Positions 4,860 to 13,420 of a DNA stretch of 15,218 nt are shown here, in pieces. The notes under the pieces were generated by a model that was given only the letters and a program-made list of their open reading frames with translations, ran no database searches and was not told the DNA's origin. Both the position numbers and the translations under genes were made by a program. The DNA comes from CAMDBL01 sp964498125. Lineage in GTDB: Bacteria > Pseudomonadota > Alphaproteobacteria > Rhizobiales > Hyphomicrobiaceae. Every line of letters starts with the position of its first letter. Positions within the stretch are counted from its first letter, which is position 1. The stretch covers positions 1 through 15,218 of the forward strand of contig CAZCGE010000118.1 in NCBI GenBank assembly GCA_964498125.1. The letters are read 5' to 3'.

Positions 4860-7445
4860 TCAGGCCGCATCGACCGACGCGCCCGCGTTGCCGGCAAGAA
4901 TCTCGCGCTTGCCGACGCTGTTGGCCGGTCCGACGATGCCATCCTGCTCCATGCGCTCCATCAGGCTGGCGGCGCGATTATAGCCAATGGTCAGCCGGCG
5001 CTGAAGATAGCTGATCGATGCCTTGCGGTCGCGCAGCACGGTGGCGACGGCTTTGTCATAGATATCCTCGTTGGCATCGCCACCATTGCCGCTGGCTCTG
5101 CGGGTCAGTGCCACCTCGCCAGCGAACACGCCGTCAGTGATACCCTCGACATAGCGGGGCTCGCCCTGGTCGCGCAGGTAGCGGGCGATGGCTTCCACCT
5201 CCTCGTCGGCAACAAAGGCGCCGTGCACGCGGACCACCTGGCCACTGCCGGACGAAAACAGCATGTCGCCCTGGCCAAGCAGTTGTTCGGCTCCCTGCTC
5301 GTTGAGGATCGTGCGGCTGTCGATGCGTGAGGCGACCTTGAAGCTGATGCGGGTCGGGAAGTTGGCCTTGATGGTGCCGGTGATGATGTCGACGGACGGG
5401 CGCTGCGTTGCCATGATGAGGTGGATGCCGGCGGCGCGCGCCATCTGCGCCAGGCGCTGCACCGCCGCCTCGATCTCCTTGCCGGCAACAATCATCAGGT
5501 CGGCAAATTCGTCGACGACGATGACGATATAGGGCATCGTTTCGAGTGCCATGTCCTCGCGTTCGTAGGTGGCCTGACCGGTGGCCTGGTCAAAACCGGT
5601 ATGCACCGTTCGCGCCAGCGCCTCGCCGCGCTTGAGGGCATTGCGCACGCGATTGTTGTAGACATCGATGTTGCGCACCGAGAGCTTGGACATGCGCTTG
5701 TAGCGCTCCTCCATCTCCGCCACGGCCCAATTCAGCGCGGCGACCGCCTTCTGCGGTTCGGTGACGACCGGGCAGAGCAGATGCGGAATGCCGTTGTAGA
5801 CCGACAGTTCCAGCATTTTTGGGTCGATCATCAGGAAGCGACACTCTTCCGGCGTCACCTTGTAGAGCAGCGACAGGATGAAGGCGTTGATGCCGACCGA
5901 CTTGCCCGACCCGGTGGTGCCGGCGACAAGCAGATGCGGCATGCGGGCCAGATCGGTGACGATCGCTTCGCCGCCGATGCCCTTGCCCAACGCCAGCGGT
6001 AGCGCGGCGCTGGCCGTGTGGAACACGTCCGACTCGAGAATTTCGCGCAGCAGCACGGTTTCGCGCCGCACATTCGGCAGCTCGATGCCGATCACATTGC
6101 GCCCAGGCACGATGGCGACGCGCGCCGCGGCGGCACTCATGGATCGGGCAATGTCATCGGCAAGCCCGATCACGCGCGCCGATTTGGTGCCGCGTGCCGG
6201 CTCGAGTTCGAACAGCGTCACAACCGGGCCCGGCCGGATGTCCTTGATCGCGCCTTTGATGCCGAAATCCGCCAGCACGTCTTCCAGCAGGCCGGCGCTG
6301 CCGCGCAGCACCGTTTGCGCGAGTTCGAGTGTCGGCTTGCTGGCCGTCGGCCGCCGCAGCGCATTGAGGCTGGGTTTCCTGTAGGCCTGTACGGCGCGGC
6401 GCGTGAGACCACCGAGAAAGCGCGATGCCTTCTTGGATACCGTGGCGGCCTGGAGCTGGTGCTCCTCCACGAGCCGTGGCGCAAATCGCTCGGCGATGGC
6501 ACGGCTTTCGACATCGGTCTTGGCATCGAAGGTCGACTCGCTGCGTGCCATTCCGCCGATCGCCATTCCGTCCATCGCCATTTCTGGCGCCTGCTGCCTG
6601 ATGTCTCCCAGAGCGCCAGTGCTGAATTTCGGCTCGAGGCGTTGTGGCGCCGGATCCACCTCATGCCCAGATCGCTTCGCCGGCCGGGGTGGTTGCTCGA
6701 CCTCGCCACCCCAGTAGCCATCGCCCACGCTCGGACGGAAACCGGGATCTGGCTCGCCTTCCGTCTTGCGCCGCCAGCGCTGCAGGATGCCCGCAAATAG
6801 ACCGCGCGAGCCTTGCTGCTCGGCACGCTGCCACGCGCTGCGCTGCTCAGGTCTGACAATGTCGATCAGATCCTTGATGTCGTGGCCGAGACAACGGGCC
6901 TGGGCGGCAAAGCCGGTGGCAAAGAACATGAGGCCCGCGACCGCGCTGGCCCGGTCGGCATTGAGAGTGGACAGCAAGTTGTTGGCCAGCGAATAGAGCA
7001 CGTCGCCGAGAATGCCACCAAAACCATGATGCAACGGCCAGCTTGCCGACGTTGGCAGCGCCGCCAGGGCGCCCGCGATCAGCAGTACGGCGATAGGGAA
7101 AAGCAGCAGCTTCGTGCGGTAGTCATTGACCCGCTGGCGCAAAACGAGTTCCAGGCCCCAGAACATCGGCGACAACATGGCAAAAGCCGAGGACAGGCCC
7201 AGGGTCTGCAGGCAAAGGTCAGAAAGAACCGCCCCGATCGGCCCAAGCAGGTTCTGGGTTATTCCGCTGGTGGCGTGGCTGAGGCTTGGATCGGTGACCG
7301 ACCAAGTGAGCAGCGCCAGCCAGCCGGCGACGACCAGCGCAATCAGCGCGCATCCGGCGATGCGGCCGAAAAAGCCAAACAATCTGTCTTCCAGGGAAGC
7401 TGGAAGCAGACGCTGCTGCTGCAAGGTGACGCTATCGAGCGACAT
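4860..7445 (-). CDS. ftsK: DNA translocase FtsK
   Basis: An 861-residue protein with the full FtsK/SpoIIIE layout. Four hydrophobic segments (about 29-50, 68-102, 112-130, 166-182) form the membrane anchor. A short low-conservation linker runs from about 200 to 370. The α/β motor has Walker A GTTGSGKS (509-516) and Walker B VIVVDEFADL (641-650). The γ winged helix (about 795-850, SISYLQRRLTIGYNRAASLMERME) would read KOPS-like DNA and contact XerD. FtsK pumps chromosome ends through the septum and triggers XerCD dimer resolution. I set the start at 7445; the upstream extension to 7607 lies inside the aminotransferase gene and does not look like protein. The start is 16 bases after the aminotransferase stop, so they are co-transcribed. 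A xerD lies 3.5 kb away. Confidence 0.96.
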   Translation of the reverse strand: MSLDSVTLQQQRLLPASLEDRLFGFFGRIAGCALIALVVAGWLALLTWSVTDPSLSHATSGITQNLLGPIGAVLSDLCLQTLGLSSAFAMLSPMFWGLELVLRQRVNDYRTKLLLFPIAVLLIAGALAALPTSASWPLHHGFGGILGDVLYSLANNLLSTLNADRASAVAGLMFFATGFAAQARCLGHDIKDLIDIVRPEQRSAWQRAEQQGSRGLFAGILQRWRRKTEGEPDPGFRPSVGDGYWGGEVEQPPRPAKRSGHEVDPAPQRLEPKFSTGALGDIRQQAPEMAMDGMAIGGMARSESTFDAKTDVESRAIAERFAPRLVEEHQLQAATVSKKASRFLGGLTRRAVQAYRKPSLNALRRPTASKPTLELAQTVLRGSAGLLEDVLADFGIKGAIKDIRPGPVVTLFELEPARGTKSARVIGLADDIARSMSAAAARVAIVPGRNVIGIELPNVRRETVLLREILESDVFHTASAALPLALGKGIGGEAIVTDLARMPHLLVAGTTGSGKSVGINAFILSLLYKVTPEECRFLMIDPKMLELSVYNGIPHLLCPVVTEPQKAVAALNWAVAEMEERYKRMSKLSVRNIDVYNNRVRNALKRGEALARTVHTGFDQATGQATYEREDMALETMPYIVIVVDEFADLMIVAGKEIEAAVQRLAQMARAAGIHLIMATQRPSVDIITGTIKANFPTRISFKVASRIDSRTILNEQGAEQLLGQGDMLFSSGSGQVVRVHGAFVADEEVEAIARYLRDQGEPRYVEGITDGVFAGEVALTRRASGNGGDANEDIYDKAVATVLRDRKASISYLQRRLTIGYNRAASLMERMEQDGIVGPANSVGKREILAGNAGASVDAA

Positions 7446-7461
7446 ACAACGCTCACGCGGG

Positions 7462-8679
7462 TTACGCTGGGGCTGAAACGATACGTTCCAGCGCCTCCCT
7501 GATCGTGGCCGCGTTGTGTACCAGCGCAATCCGGACGTACTTTTCGCCCGGATTGGCGCCGCTTTTACCGGCCTGCGCCAGGTAGGCGCCTGGCACGACC
7601 TTGACACCGTATCGTTGCCAGAGTGTTACCGTTGCCTCGATTCCCCCGCCAAATTGACCCATATCGAGCCAAAGGAAGAAGCCGCCGGCAGGACGGCGGT
7701 AGCCGAAGCGGGTGCCCAACACCTCGTCGCAGATATCGTATTTCAGCCTGTAGGCCTGGCGATTGACCGCGACATGCTGCTCTTCCGACCAGATGGCGGC
7801 CGAGGCATGCTGGGTCGGGCCCGGCATCTGTGGCGCGGTCAGATTGCGGATTTCAGCCAGCGTCTCGAGGAAATCGCCATCGCCAGCGCAGAAGCCCGAG
7901 CGCAGACCGGGCAAGTTCGAGCGCTTCGACAATGAATTGAAGACAATCACGTTGCGGAAGCGCTCGGGTGTGCCGGCGGCAACCTCGAGACCGCCGACGG
8001 GAGGCTCGTGCGAGTAGATCTCCGAGTAGCACTCGTCGCAGAACAACATGAAGTTGTGGCGGCGGGCAAGGTGCAGCGCCTTGCCGAGATAGGTGGCATC
8101 GGCAACCGCGCCCTGTGGATTGGCCGGCGAGCACAGATAGAAAGCCACCGTCCGGTCGAGCAACTCAGGATCGGCGGCCAACGCATCGAGGTCCGGCAGG
8201 TGGCCGGTCGCATCCGTGGTATCGAGATAGACCGGCTCGGCGTTCACCGCCAGCGTGGAGCCGAGATAGGCTTGGTAATAGGGGTTGGGCAACAGCACGA
8301 CCGGCTGTCCCTCGACTCGTTTGCGGCCGGCCGCCGGCAACAGCGCGAAAAATAGCCCCTCTCGCGAGCCGTTGAGCGGGTGCACCTCGCGCCGGAAATC
8401 GAGTTCGGTCTTGAACCCGTAGCGGCGAGCGATCCAGGCGGCGATCGATTTGCGCAGATCCTCCGAACCGCGAATCGGGGGATACTTGGCATAGAGAGCC
8501 TGGGCCTCTTCGATCTTGTCCATCAGGAACGACGGCATGGTCTCGCGCGGCTCGCCAATGGTGACGTCGATCGGCCGCGCATGCCCCGGCTCGATGTTGT
8601 CGAGCAGCTGCCGGGTGCGTGTGAATGGCGAAAGTATAAAGCCGTGGGCAAGGGCTTCGAGGCCCGAGGCGGGAGTCAT
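7462..8679 (-). CDS. PLP-dependent aminotransferase class I/II (DapC-like)
   Basis: A 405-residue fold-type I aminotransferase. Visible landmarks are YPPIRGSEDLRKSIAAW (66-82), N187 in CSPANPQGAV, D215 in LFCDECYSEIYSH, the PLP lysine K252 in NSLSKRSNLPGLRSGF, and a C-terminal arginine in EKYVRIALV. The likely activity is transfer from glutamate to a keto acid. The sequence resembles the DapC group (N-succinyl-diaminopimelate aminotransferase, lysine and peptidoglycan precursor synthesis), but substrate cannot be fixed from motifs. The start at 8679 is the first possible codon after an in-frame TGA 18 bases upstream. A GAGG lies 13 bases before it, which is a long spacing. It is first in the run aminotransferase–ftsK. 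Confidence 0.88.
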   Translation of the reverse strand: MTPASGLEALAHGFILSPFTRTRQLLDNIEPGHARPIDVTIGEPRETMPSFLMDKIEEAQALYAKYPPIRGSEDLRKSIAAWIARRYGFKTELDFRREVHPLNGSREGLFFALLPAAGRKRVEGQPVVLLPNPYYQAYLGSTLAVNAEPVYLDTTDATGHLPDLDALAADPELLDRTVAFYLCSPANPQGAVADATYLGKALHLARRHNFMLFCDECYSEIYSHEPPVGGLEVAAGTPERFRNVIVFNSLSKRSNLPGLRSGFCAGDGDFLETLAEIRNLTAPQMPGPTQHASAAIWSEEQHVAVNRQAYRLKYDICDEVLGTRFGYRRPAGGFFLWLDMGQFGGGIEATVTLWQRYGVKVVPGAYLAQAGKSGANPGEKYVRIALVHNAATIREALERIVSAPA

Positions 8680-8915
8680 GCAGGTATCGTATCCTCAGTG
8701 GAGCAAAGTGCCACGCGTGGCCTGGCATAGACCTCGTGCACACGTCGGGCAAGCTGCGGGACGGGGCCGTGGGGCGGGGCCGTGCATTTTAGTCGTCGAG
8801 AGCCGTTCGGGTCATTGCATGGGATATCATATGTCCGTCCATCGTCGAACCTTACCGACAGCCATAATGGCGACACCGTGCCTGCCCAAACAAAGCTGTC
8901 AGCGGATCTGCAGGA
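8680..8915. promoter_or_regulatory. Divergent intergenic region with a perfect 12-bp palindrome
   Basis: These 236 bases must hold the promoters of the aminotransferase–ftsK operon (minus) and of the 47-aa membrane protein gene (plus). A perfect palindrome, GCCACGCGTGGC (8710-8721), lies 31 bases from the aminotransferase start and could be an operator. GGGGCCGTG occurs twice, 13 bases apart, at about 8763-8784. I cannot assign convincing -35/-10 boxes. Confidence 0.35.
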
Positions 8916-9059
8916 ATGCCTAGTCTTTTCCGATTCATCGTCGTGTTGGGCGTGCTTGCGGCCGTTGGCCTGGGTGGGCTGTATCTGCTCGCCGTTCATT
9001 TCGAGCCGGAACCGAAGGAAGTGACCAAACCGGTGCCGGGTGTCAAAGTCCGCAAATAG
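8916..9059 (+). CDS. Small single-pass membrane protein (47 aa)
   Basis: A short gene of 48 codons including the stop. The protein is basic at the N-terminus (MPSLFRF) and has one hydrophobic helix (about 7-27, IVVLGVLAAVGLGGLYLLAV). A charged tail follows, HFEPEPKEVTKPVPG, ending KVRK. Small proteins with one helix followed by an EPEP(K/R)E-V/I-T tail occur in many alphaproteobacteria, and their function is not known to me. The basic N-terminus puts the tail outside the cytoplasm by the positive-inside rule only weakly, since the tail also ends basic. A weak GGA lies 9 bases before the ATG. The next gene begins 118 bases later, beyond a palindromic element. Confidence 0.7.
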   Translation: MPSLFRFIVVLGVLAAVGLGGLYLLAVHFEPEPKEVTKPVPGVKVRK

Positions 9060-9060
9060 A

Positions 9061-9161
9061 GCATTTTTCGCCAAAGTGGGCACCGGTTTGGCGTAGAAAA
9101 TGCGACAAACAAAGGACGAGAGCGCTTTCCCCCGATGCAATTCGAGTGGAAAGCGCTCTCG
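9061..9161. repeat. RIME/RPE-like double-palindrome intergenic element
   Basis: Two palindromes are joined by a short CAAACAAAGGA linker. The first pairs GCATTTTTCGCCAAA (9061-9075) with TTTGGCGTAGAAAATGC (9087-9103), with a small bulge, around GTGGGCACCGG. The second is a perfect 14-bp stem, CGAGAGCGCTTTCC (9117-9130) with GGAAAGCGCTCTCG (9148-9161). The GTGGGCACCGGTTT core, the GCGACAAACAAAG joint and the two-palindrome layout match the rhizobial intergenic mosaic elements as I know them. It sits directly after the small-protein stop and may also act as its terminator. Confidence 0.7.
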
Positions 9162-9177
9162 TGATGGTTCGAGGTCC

Positions 9178-11043
9178 ATGGTTCGCGCCAGATCAGCCGC
9201 AGCAACCGTCACTGCCTTGACCTGTTTCATGGTGAGCACAGGCGGTGCGGTGTTCGTGCCGGCCATGGCCCAGGAGGACTGGAAGCCCTTCGCGACGCCC
9301 GAGCAGCGCCGCGCGCCACGTGCGCCGGCCCCAGCACAGCAGGACGGGCGGCCGGCGCTGGCGCCTTTGGACGGTGTCGCGGCCGGCGCGGGACGACGTT
9401 CTGGCGAGGGCCTGCCGCCGCATGGTGGTGAGCAAGCTGCGCCGCGGGTCGAGCGCGCGACCGCCATCGAGCGATCCGAGCTGCCGCCGATCCAAGCTGC
9501 CGACGGCTCGGGCTTGCCCTCCGACACGTGGCGCGGGCTCGACGCAACGACGTTCGAGCGCTTGATTTCCGAGCTCGTTCTGCCGCCCCGGTCCTGGGCC
9601 CTGTCCAAGCTGTGGAAGCGCTTCGTCGCCGGTGAGATCGATGCACCAGCCGGCGCCGACAGTGCAATGCGCAACCTCGCCCTTCGCGCCGAAGCCTTGC
9701 ATCGCTCGGGACTCGTCGCCGAGGAAGCCAGGCTCCTCGCCAAGGCTGGCACCACCAGTGACAGCGCCGTGCTGCAGGCCCTACTAGCCCGTTCGCGCGT
9801 CGGCCGGGGGGAGCGTGAGTCGGGTTGCGAAGCCGTCAAATCCGCCATCGGCCAGAAAGCCGCGCTGCCGGCCTCGCTGCGCGCTGACGTGGTTCTGCTG
9901 TCTGGATACTGTGCCGCGGCCGCCAAGAATGCCGCTGCCGCTGGACTTGCCGCGGAACTGGTCCGTGAGGAAGGTCTCGAAACGTCTTTCGGGCTGGTAT
10001 TGCTTGAGGCGATGGCCGCCGGCACAAAACCAAAGTTGCCCCTGCCCAAGCAGGTCGACCTGATCACCTACAAGCTGCTCGAGCTGTCAGGTGGCGGCGA
10101 CGCAGCGCAGTTGATCGAGCGCGCGACACCCGCGCTGCTGGCGGTGCTTGCGACCGGCGGCGACAGCGATCCCGCCAGGCGGCTCGCTGCCGCCGAAGCT
10201 GCGGCTCGTCTCAATATCGTTCAGCCCGAGTTGCTCGCCGAGGTCTGGCGCGCTCAGTCGTTCGCCCCGGCCATGCTCGCCGATCCGCTGTCTGCCAAGG
10301 TCGAACCGGCATACAGGAGAGCGTTATTGTTCCGCGCGGCGGAGAGCGAACGCACGCCGCTCAAGAAGACCCGCATCATCCGGGCCTTGATCGACGATGC
10401 GCGTCGCGTCGGCCTCACCCTGCCGACGCTCGGCTTGATCGCCCGCCAGATCGACGCACTGGCGCCCGCCCAGGAAATCAGCTGGTTCGCCGAGACCGCG
10501 ATCGAGGCTCAGCTGGCGGCAGGCGCCTTGGTCCGCGCGCGGGCGTGGATCGCCTTCGCCGCAACCAACGCGGGAGCCGGCGCCAGCGATAACCTGCAGC
10601 ATTGGCTGGCCCTGGCCGACATCGCCGATGCGCGCTTCACCGGGGCGCGGGGTGCCGGTCTTGGCGCGGTCGAGGCGCTGGCCCTGCGCGGACGTTTTTC
10701 GGCCGATAACCTGCACCGATTGGCGACGGTGCTCGATGCCCTCGACTACCAGGTGCCAATCCGCCTGTGGGACGCGGCAAGCCGAACGCCGCAGCCGGCG
10801 ACGGGTCACTTGCCGGCGACCGGCGTGTTGTCGCAGCTGCAGGACGCCCCCAAGAAACGCGAGTTCGGCCGTACCGTGCTGATGGCCATGCAGGCGCTCG
10901 GGCCGGCGGATGGCGAACGTGCGCATATCATCGCCTTGGGCGATACCATTCGTGCCCTGAAGCAGGCTGGCTTCGAGGCCGATGCGCGCGCGCTCGGCAC
11001 CGAGGCCCTGCTTGCAGGCTGGCCACGCAGTGCCAGCAATTGA
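9178..11043 (+). CDS. Exported helical-repeat protein of unknown function, upstream of xerD
   Basis: A 621-residue protein. Residues 1-31 form a signal peptide (MVRARSAAATVTALTCFMV ... VPAMAQ) with likely cleavage after AMA. A Pro/Ala/Arg-rich disordered stretch follows to about residue 95. The rest is Ala/Leu-rich helices with TPR-like spacing (for example NLALRAEALHRSGLVAEEA and AHIIALGDTIRALKQAGFEA), which suggests a periplasmic solenoid scaffold. I see no catalytic motif. The start at 9178 has GAGG 3 bases upstream and gives a clean signal peptide; an in-frame ATG at 9100 falls inside the palindromic element. The stop is 12 bases before xerD, so the two are probably co-transcribed. I do not recognise a named family; a link to XerD or division is inference from position. 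Confidence 0.8.
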   Translation: MVRARSAAATVTALTCFMVSTGGAVFVPAMAQEDWKPFATPEQRRAPRAPAPAQQDGRPALAPLDGVAAGAGRRSGEGLPPHGGEQAAPRVERATAIERSELPPIQAADGSGLPSDTWRGLDATTFERLISELVLPPRSWALSKLWKRFVAGEIDAPAGADSAMRNLALRAEALHRSGLVAEEARLLAKAGTTSDSAVLQALLARSRVGRGERESGCEAVKSAIGQKAALPASLRADVVLLSGYCAAAAKNAAAAGLAAELVREEGLETSFGLVLLEAMAAGTKPKLPLPKQVDLITYKLLELSGGGDAAQLIERATPALLAVLATGGDSDPARRLAAAEAAARLNIVQPELLAEVWRAQSFAPAMLADPLSAKVEPAYRRALLFRAAESERTPLKKTRIIRALIDDARRVGLTLPTLGLIARQIDALAPAQEISWFAETAIEAQLAAGALVRARAWIAFAATNAGAGASDNLQHWLALADIADARFTGARGAGLGAVEALALRGRFSADNLHRLATVLDALDYQVPIRLWDAASRTPQPATGHLPATGVLSQLQDAPKKREFGRTVLMAMQALGPADGERAHIIALGDTIRALKQAGFEADARALGTEALLAGWPRSASN

Positions 11044-11055
11044 AGGGGGCGAGCG

Positions 11056-12012
11056 ATGGCGGAGACACGGCGCTGGGTCGAGGCTTACCTCGAGATGCTG
11101 GCCGCCGAGCGCGGCGCGGCGCGCAATACGCTCGAGGCCTACCGGCGAGACCTGGAGGCCTTCGTCGCATGGGCGGAGGCGCAAGGTCTGCTGCTGGCTG
11201 CGATCAAGCCGGCCGATGTTTCGCGCTATCTCAGTGCGGCATCGACCGCGGGCCTGGCCGCCGCGTCACGCGCGCGCCGGCTTTCCGCCATCCGCCAGTT
11301 CTTCAAGTTCCTCATCGCCGAATCGGTGATCGCGTTGGACCCCGCCCAGCGCGTGTCGGCGCCCAGGAAACAGCGGACATTGCCCAAGACCTTGAATGTC
11401 GCCGAGGTCGACCGTCTCATCGAAGCCGCGCGCCGGCATGCCGATGGCGCCCACGGCGTCGAGCGCGTCCGTGCCGTACGCCTGCACTGCTTGCTGGAGA
11501 TGCTGTACGCCACCGGCATGCGCGTCTCCGAACTCGTGGCCTTGCCACGGGCCACGCTCGAAGGCGACCGGCGAGTGCTGACGATCAGGGGCAAGGGCGG
11601 ACGCGAACGCCTGGTGCCTTTGAACGGCGCGGCGCGCACGGCACTCGATGCCTACCTTGGTCTCGGCCATGACGGGTCCGGCGACGTGGCGCCCATGCTG
11701 CCGACCCGCTATCTGTTTGCCTCACGCAGCGCCGAGGGCCATTTGACGCGCCAGCGGTTCGCGCAAGACTTGAAAGTGCTTGCAGCCGAGGCTGGTCTCG
11801 ACCCCGAACGGGTCTCCCCGCATGTCCTGCGCCATGCGTTCGCCAGCCATCTGCTGGATCGCGGCGCCGACCTGAGATCGGTGCAACAGTTGCTCGGGCA
11901 CGCCGACATCTCGACCACACAGATCTATACGCACGTGCTCGAGGAGCGCCTGAAGCGTATCGTCTTCGAGCACCATCCGTTGGCCAAGCGCACGGATGAT
12001 GGCGCGCGTTGA
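11056..12012 (+). CDS. xerD: Site-specific tyrosine recombinase XerD
   Basis: A 318-residue tyrosine recombinase. The N-terminal SAM-like core-binding domain (about 1-90) has WVEAYLEMLAAERGAARNTLEAY and SRARRLSAIRQFFKFL. The catalytic domain has R156 (YATGMRVSEL), K180 (RGKGGRERLVPL), H256 and R259 (HVLRHAFASHLL), H282 (LLGHADISTTQIY) and the nucleophile Y291 (YTHV). Length and motifs fit the chromosomal XerD type rather than a phage integrase. With XerC it resolves chromosome dimers at dif, activated by the FtsK γ domain. AAGGGGG lies 6 bases before the ATG. It follows the exported helical protein by 12 bases. XerC cannot be excluded by motifs alone, but the FtsK context and sequence feel favour XerD. 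Confidence 0.93.
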   Translation: MAETRRWVEAYLEMLAAERGAARNTLEAYRRDLEAFVAWAEAQGLLLAAIKPADVSRYLSAASTAGLAAASRARRLSAIRQFFKFLIAESVIALDPAQRVSAPRKQRTLPKTLNVAEVDRLIEAARRHADGAHGVERVRAVRLHCLLEMLYATGMRVSELVALPRATLEGDRRVLTIRGKGGRERLVPLNGAARTALDAYLGLGHDGSGDVAPMLPTRYLFASRSAEGHLTRQRFAQDLKVLAAEAGLDPERVSPHVLRHAFASHLLDRGADLRSVQQLLGHADISTTQIYTHVLEERLKRIVFEHHPLAKRTDDGAR

Positions 12013-12119
12013 GGCCCAGGGCGTCGCGCGCCAGGCGAAGGCCGCCGCCCAATGATCGGGAAAAACCGCGGCAAAGCGTGGCTTCGTATCGCGCAGGTGG
12101 ATTCAGCAGAACTCGCCAG

Positions 12120-12211
12120 AGTGTACCTTGCGGCTTTTCGATAAAACTCTGCTAAAGCAAAGTCCTAAGCAGATGATTCTTTGGCCTTCCAACGACAGTC
12201 TGTTTAGCAGC
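12120..12211 (+). repeat. 92-bp conserved upstream repeat, copy B (leader of dcd)
   Basis: Gapless match to 4748-4657 on the opposite strand (84/92), in the same orientation relative to its downstream gene and ending 22 bases before the dcd ATG. The outer stem is kept: CTAAGCAGA pairs with TCTGTTTAG, where the single change turns G–C into G•U. The inner stem is damaged by three mismatches. Weaker similarity extends about 15-20 bases further upstream (AGCAGA, two variable bases, TCGC). No gene is seen in the rest of the 221-bp gap after xerD. Confidence 0.75.
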
Positions 12212-12233
12212 CTGAGCCTGCAGGAGAACCGAC

Positions 12234-13376
12234 ATGGCCACGTCAGGTGCAACCAGGATTTCGGCGGTGGGCGCCCCGCATCAGCGCCCGGGCATCCTGC
12301 CGGTGCAGGCGATCCGGCAGCTGATTGCCGACGGCGCCATCAGGCTCGCCGAGCCGCTGGCTGTCAATCAGTTGCAGCCGGCGAGCCTCGACTTGCGGCT
12401 GGGTGGCGTCGCCATTCGCGTCCGCGCCAGTTTCCTGCCGGGACCTGGAACGCCGGTGGCAACCAAGCTCGACGAATTGACGCTGCACCGCATCGACTTG
12501 ACACAAGGCGCCGTGCTGGAGACCGGCTGCGTCTATGTCGTGCCATTGCTGGAAGGCTTGGCGCTGCCGGTCACGATCGCGGCGGCCGCCAATCCGAAAA
12601 GCTCTACCGGCCGCCTCGATGTGTTCACGCGCGTCATCGCCGACGGCGTCAATGCCTTCGACCAGATCCCGGCGGGATATTGCGGCCCGCTCTATGCTGA
12701 AATCTGCCCGCAAACGTTCCCGGTGGTGGTGCGCCAGGGCAGCAAGCTCAGTCAGTTGCGTTTCCGCTGCGGCGACCCGCGCGAATCCGACGCGGAGCTG
12801 CAGCGCCTGCATGCCCGCGATCCTCTGGTCACCGGCGGGCTCACCGACATCGACGACGGCATCGCCTTGTCGGTCGATCTGTCGGCGGATGCCAGCCACG
12901 GCGAGCCGGGTCTGGTCGGCTACCGCGCCAAGCGCAACACCGGCGTTGTCGACGTCGACAAGCCAGGCGGGCACGAGGTTCTGGAGTATTGGGACCCGAT
13001 CTTCGTCCGCGGACCGCGCCGGCGCCTGATCCTGGACCCCGATCAGTTCTACATTCTGGCCTCCAAGGAAGCGGTCAGCATCCCGCCGACGCACGCCGCC
13101 GAAATGTTGCCCTTCAATCCCCTGGTCGGTGAATTTCGTGTGCATTACGCCGGCTTCATGGACCCCGGCTTCGGCCACGCCACGACCGGTGGCACCGGCT
13201 CGCGCGTCGTGCTCGAAGTACGCTCGCACAAGGTGCCGTTCATCCTGGAAGACGGCCAGATCATCGGTCGCCTCGTCTATGAACGCATGAGTGACGTGCC
13301 TGAGCTGCTGTATGGCCGCGACCTCGGCTCCAATTACCAGGCGCAAGGCCTGAAGTTGTCGAAGCACTTCAAGTGA
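12234..13376 (+). CDS. dcd: dCTP deaminase, tandem two-domain alphaproteobacterial type
   Basis: A 380-residue protein built from two dUTPase-fold halves, about twice the length of E. coli Dcd. The N-half has QPASLDLRLG (48-57), NPKSSTGRLDVF (120-131; S123/S124 and R127 in the nucleotide-binding position), E156 in LYAEI at the place of the catalytic glutamate, and GSKLSQLRF (169-177). The C-half repeats the pattern: LDPDQFYILASKEAVSIPP, E328 in VVLEVRS, and DGQIIGRLVYERM. It deaminates dCTP to dUTP and so feeds dTMP synthesis, in the cytosol. AGGAG lies 7 bases before the ATG. Its leader carries the same 92-bp repeat as lolA. It stands alone, with convergent or non-coding DNA behind it. Confidence 0.93.
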   Translation: MATSGATRISAVGAPHQRPGILPVQAIRQLIADGAIRLAEPLAVNQLQPASLDLRLGGVAIRVRASFLPGPGTPVATKLDELTLHRIDLTQGAVLETGCVYVVPLLEGLALPVTIAAAANPKSSTGRLDVFTRVIADGVNAFDQIPAGYCGPLYAEICPQTFPVVVRQGSKLSQLRFRCGDPRESDAELQRLHARDPLVTGGLTDIDDGIALSVDLSADASHGEPGLVGYRAKRNTGVVDVDKPGGHEVLEYWDPIFVRGPRRRLILDPDQFYILASKEAVSIPPTHAAEMLPFNPLVGEFRVHYAGFMDPGFGHATTGGTGSRVVLEVRSHKVPFILEDGQIIGRLVYERMSDVPELLYGRDLGSNYQAQGLKLSKHFK

Positions 13377-13420
13377 GCGGTGCGCCTTTGACAGTTGGGT
13401 GTTCGGCTGGGGCCGCGTGC

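Noticed and set aside
8676..10067. A 463-codon open frame on the minus strand
   Set aside because: It lies antisense to the signal-peptide-bearing 621-aa gene and crosses the RIME-like element. Its composition (Arg/Ser/Ala-rich) is typical of a GC-rich shadow frame, and it shows no domain.
12128..12211. A peptide shared by both 92-bp repeat copies (DKTLLKQSPKQM core)
   Set aside because: All eight nucleotide differences between the copies are non-synonymous in this frame, and no ribosome-binding site precedes it. The similarity is better explained at the DNA or RNA level.
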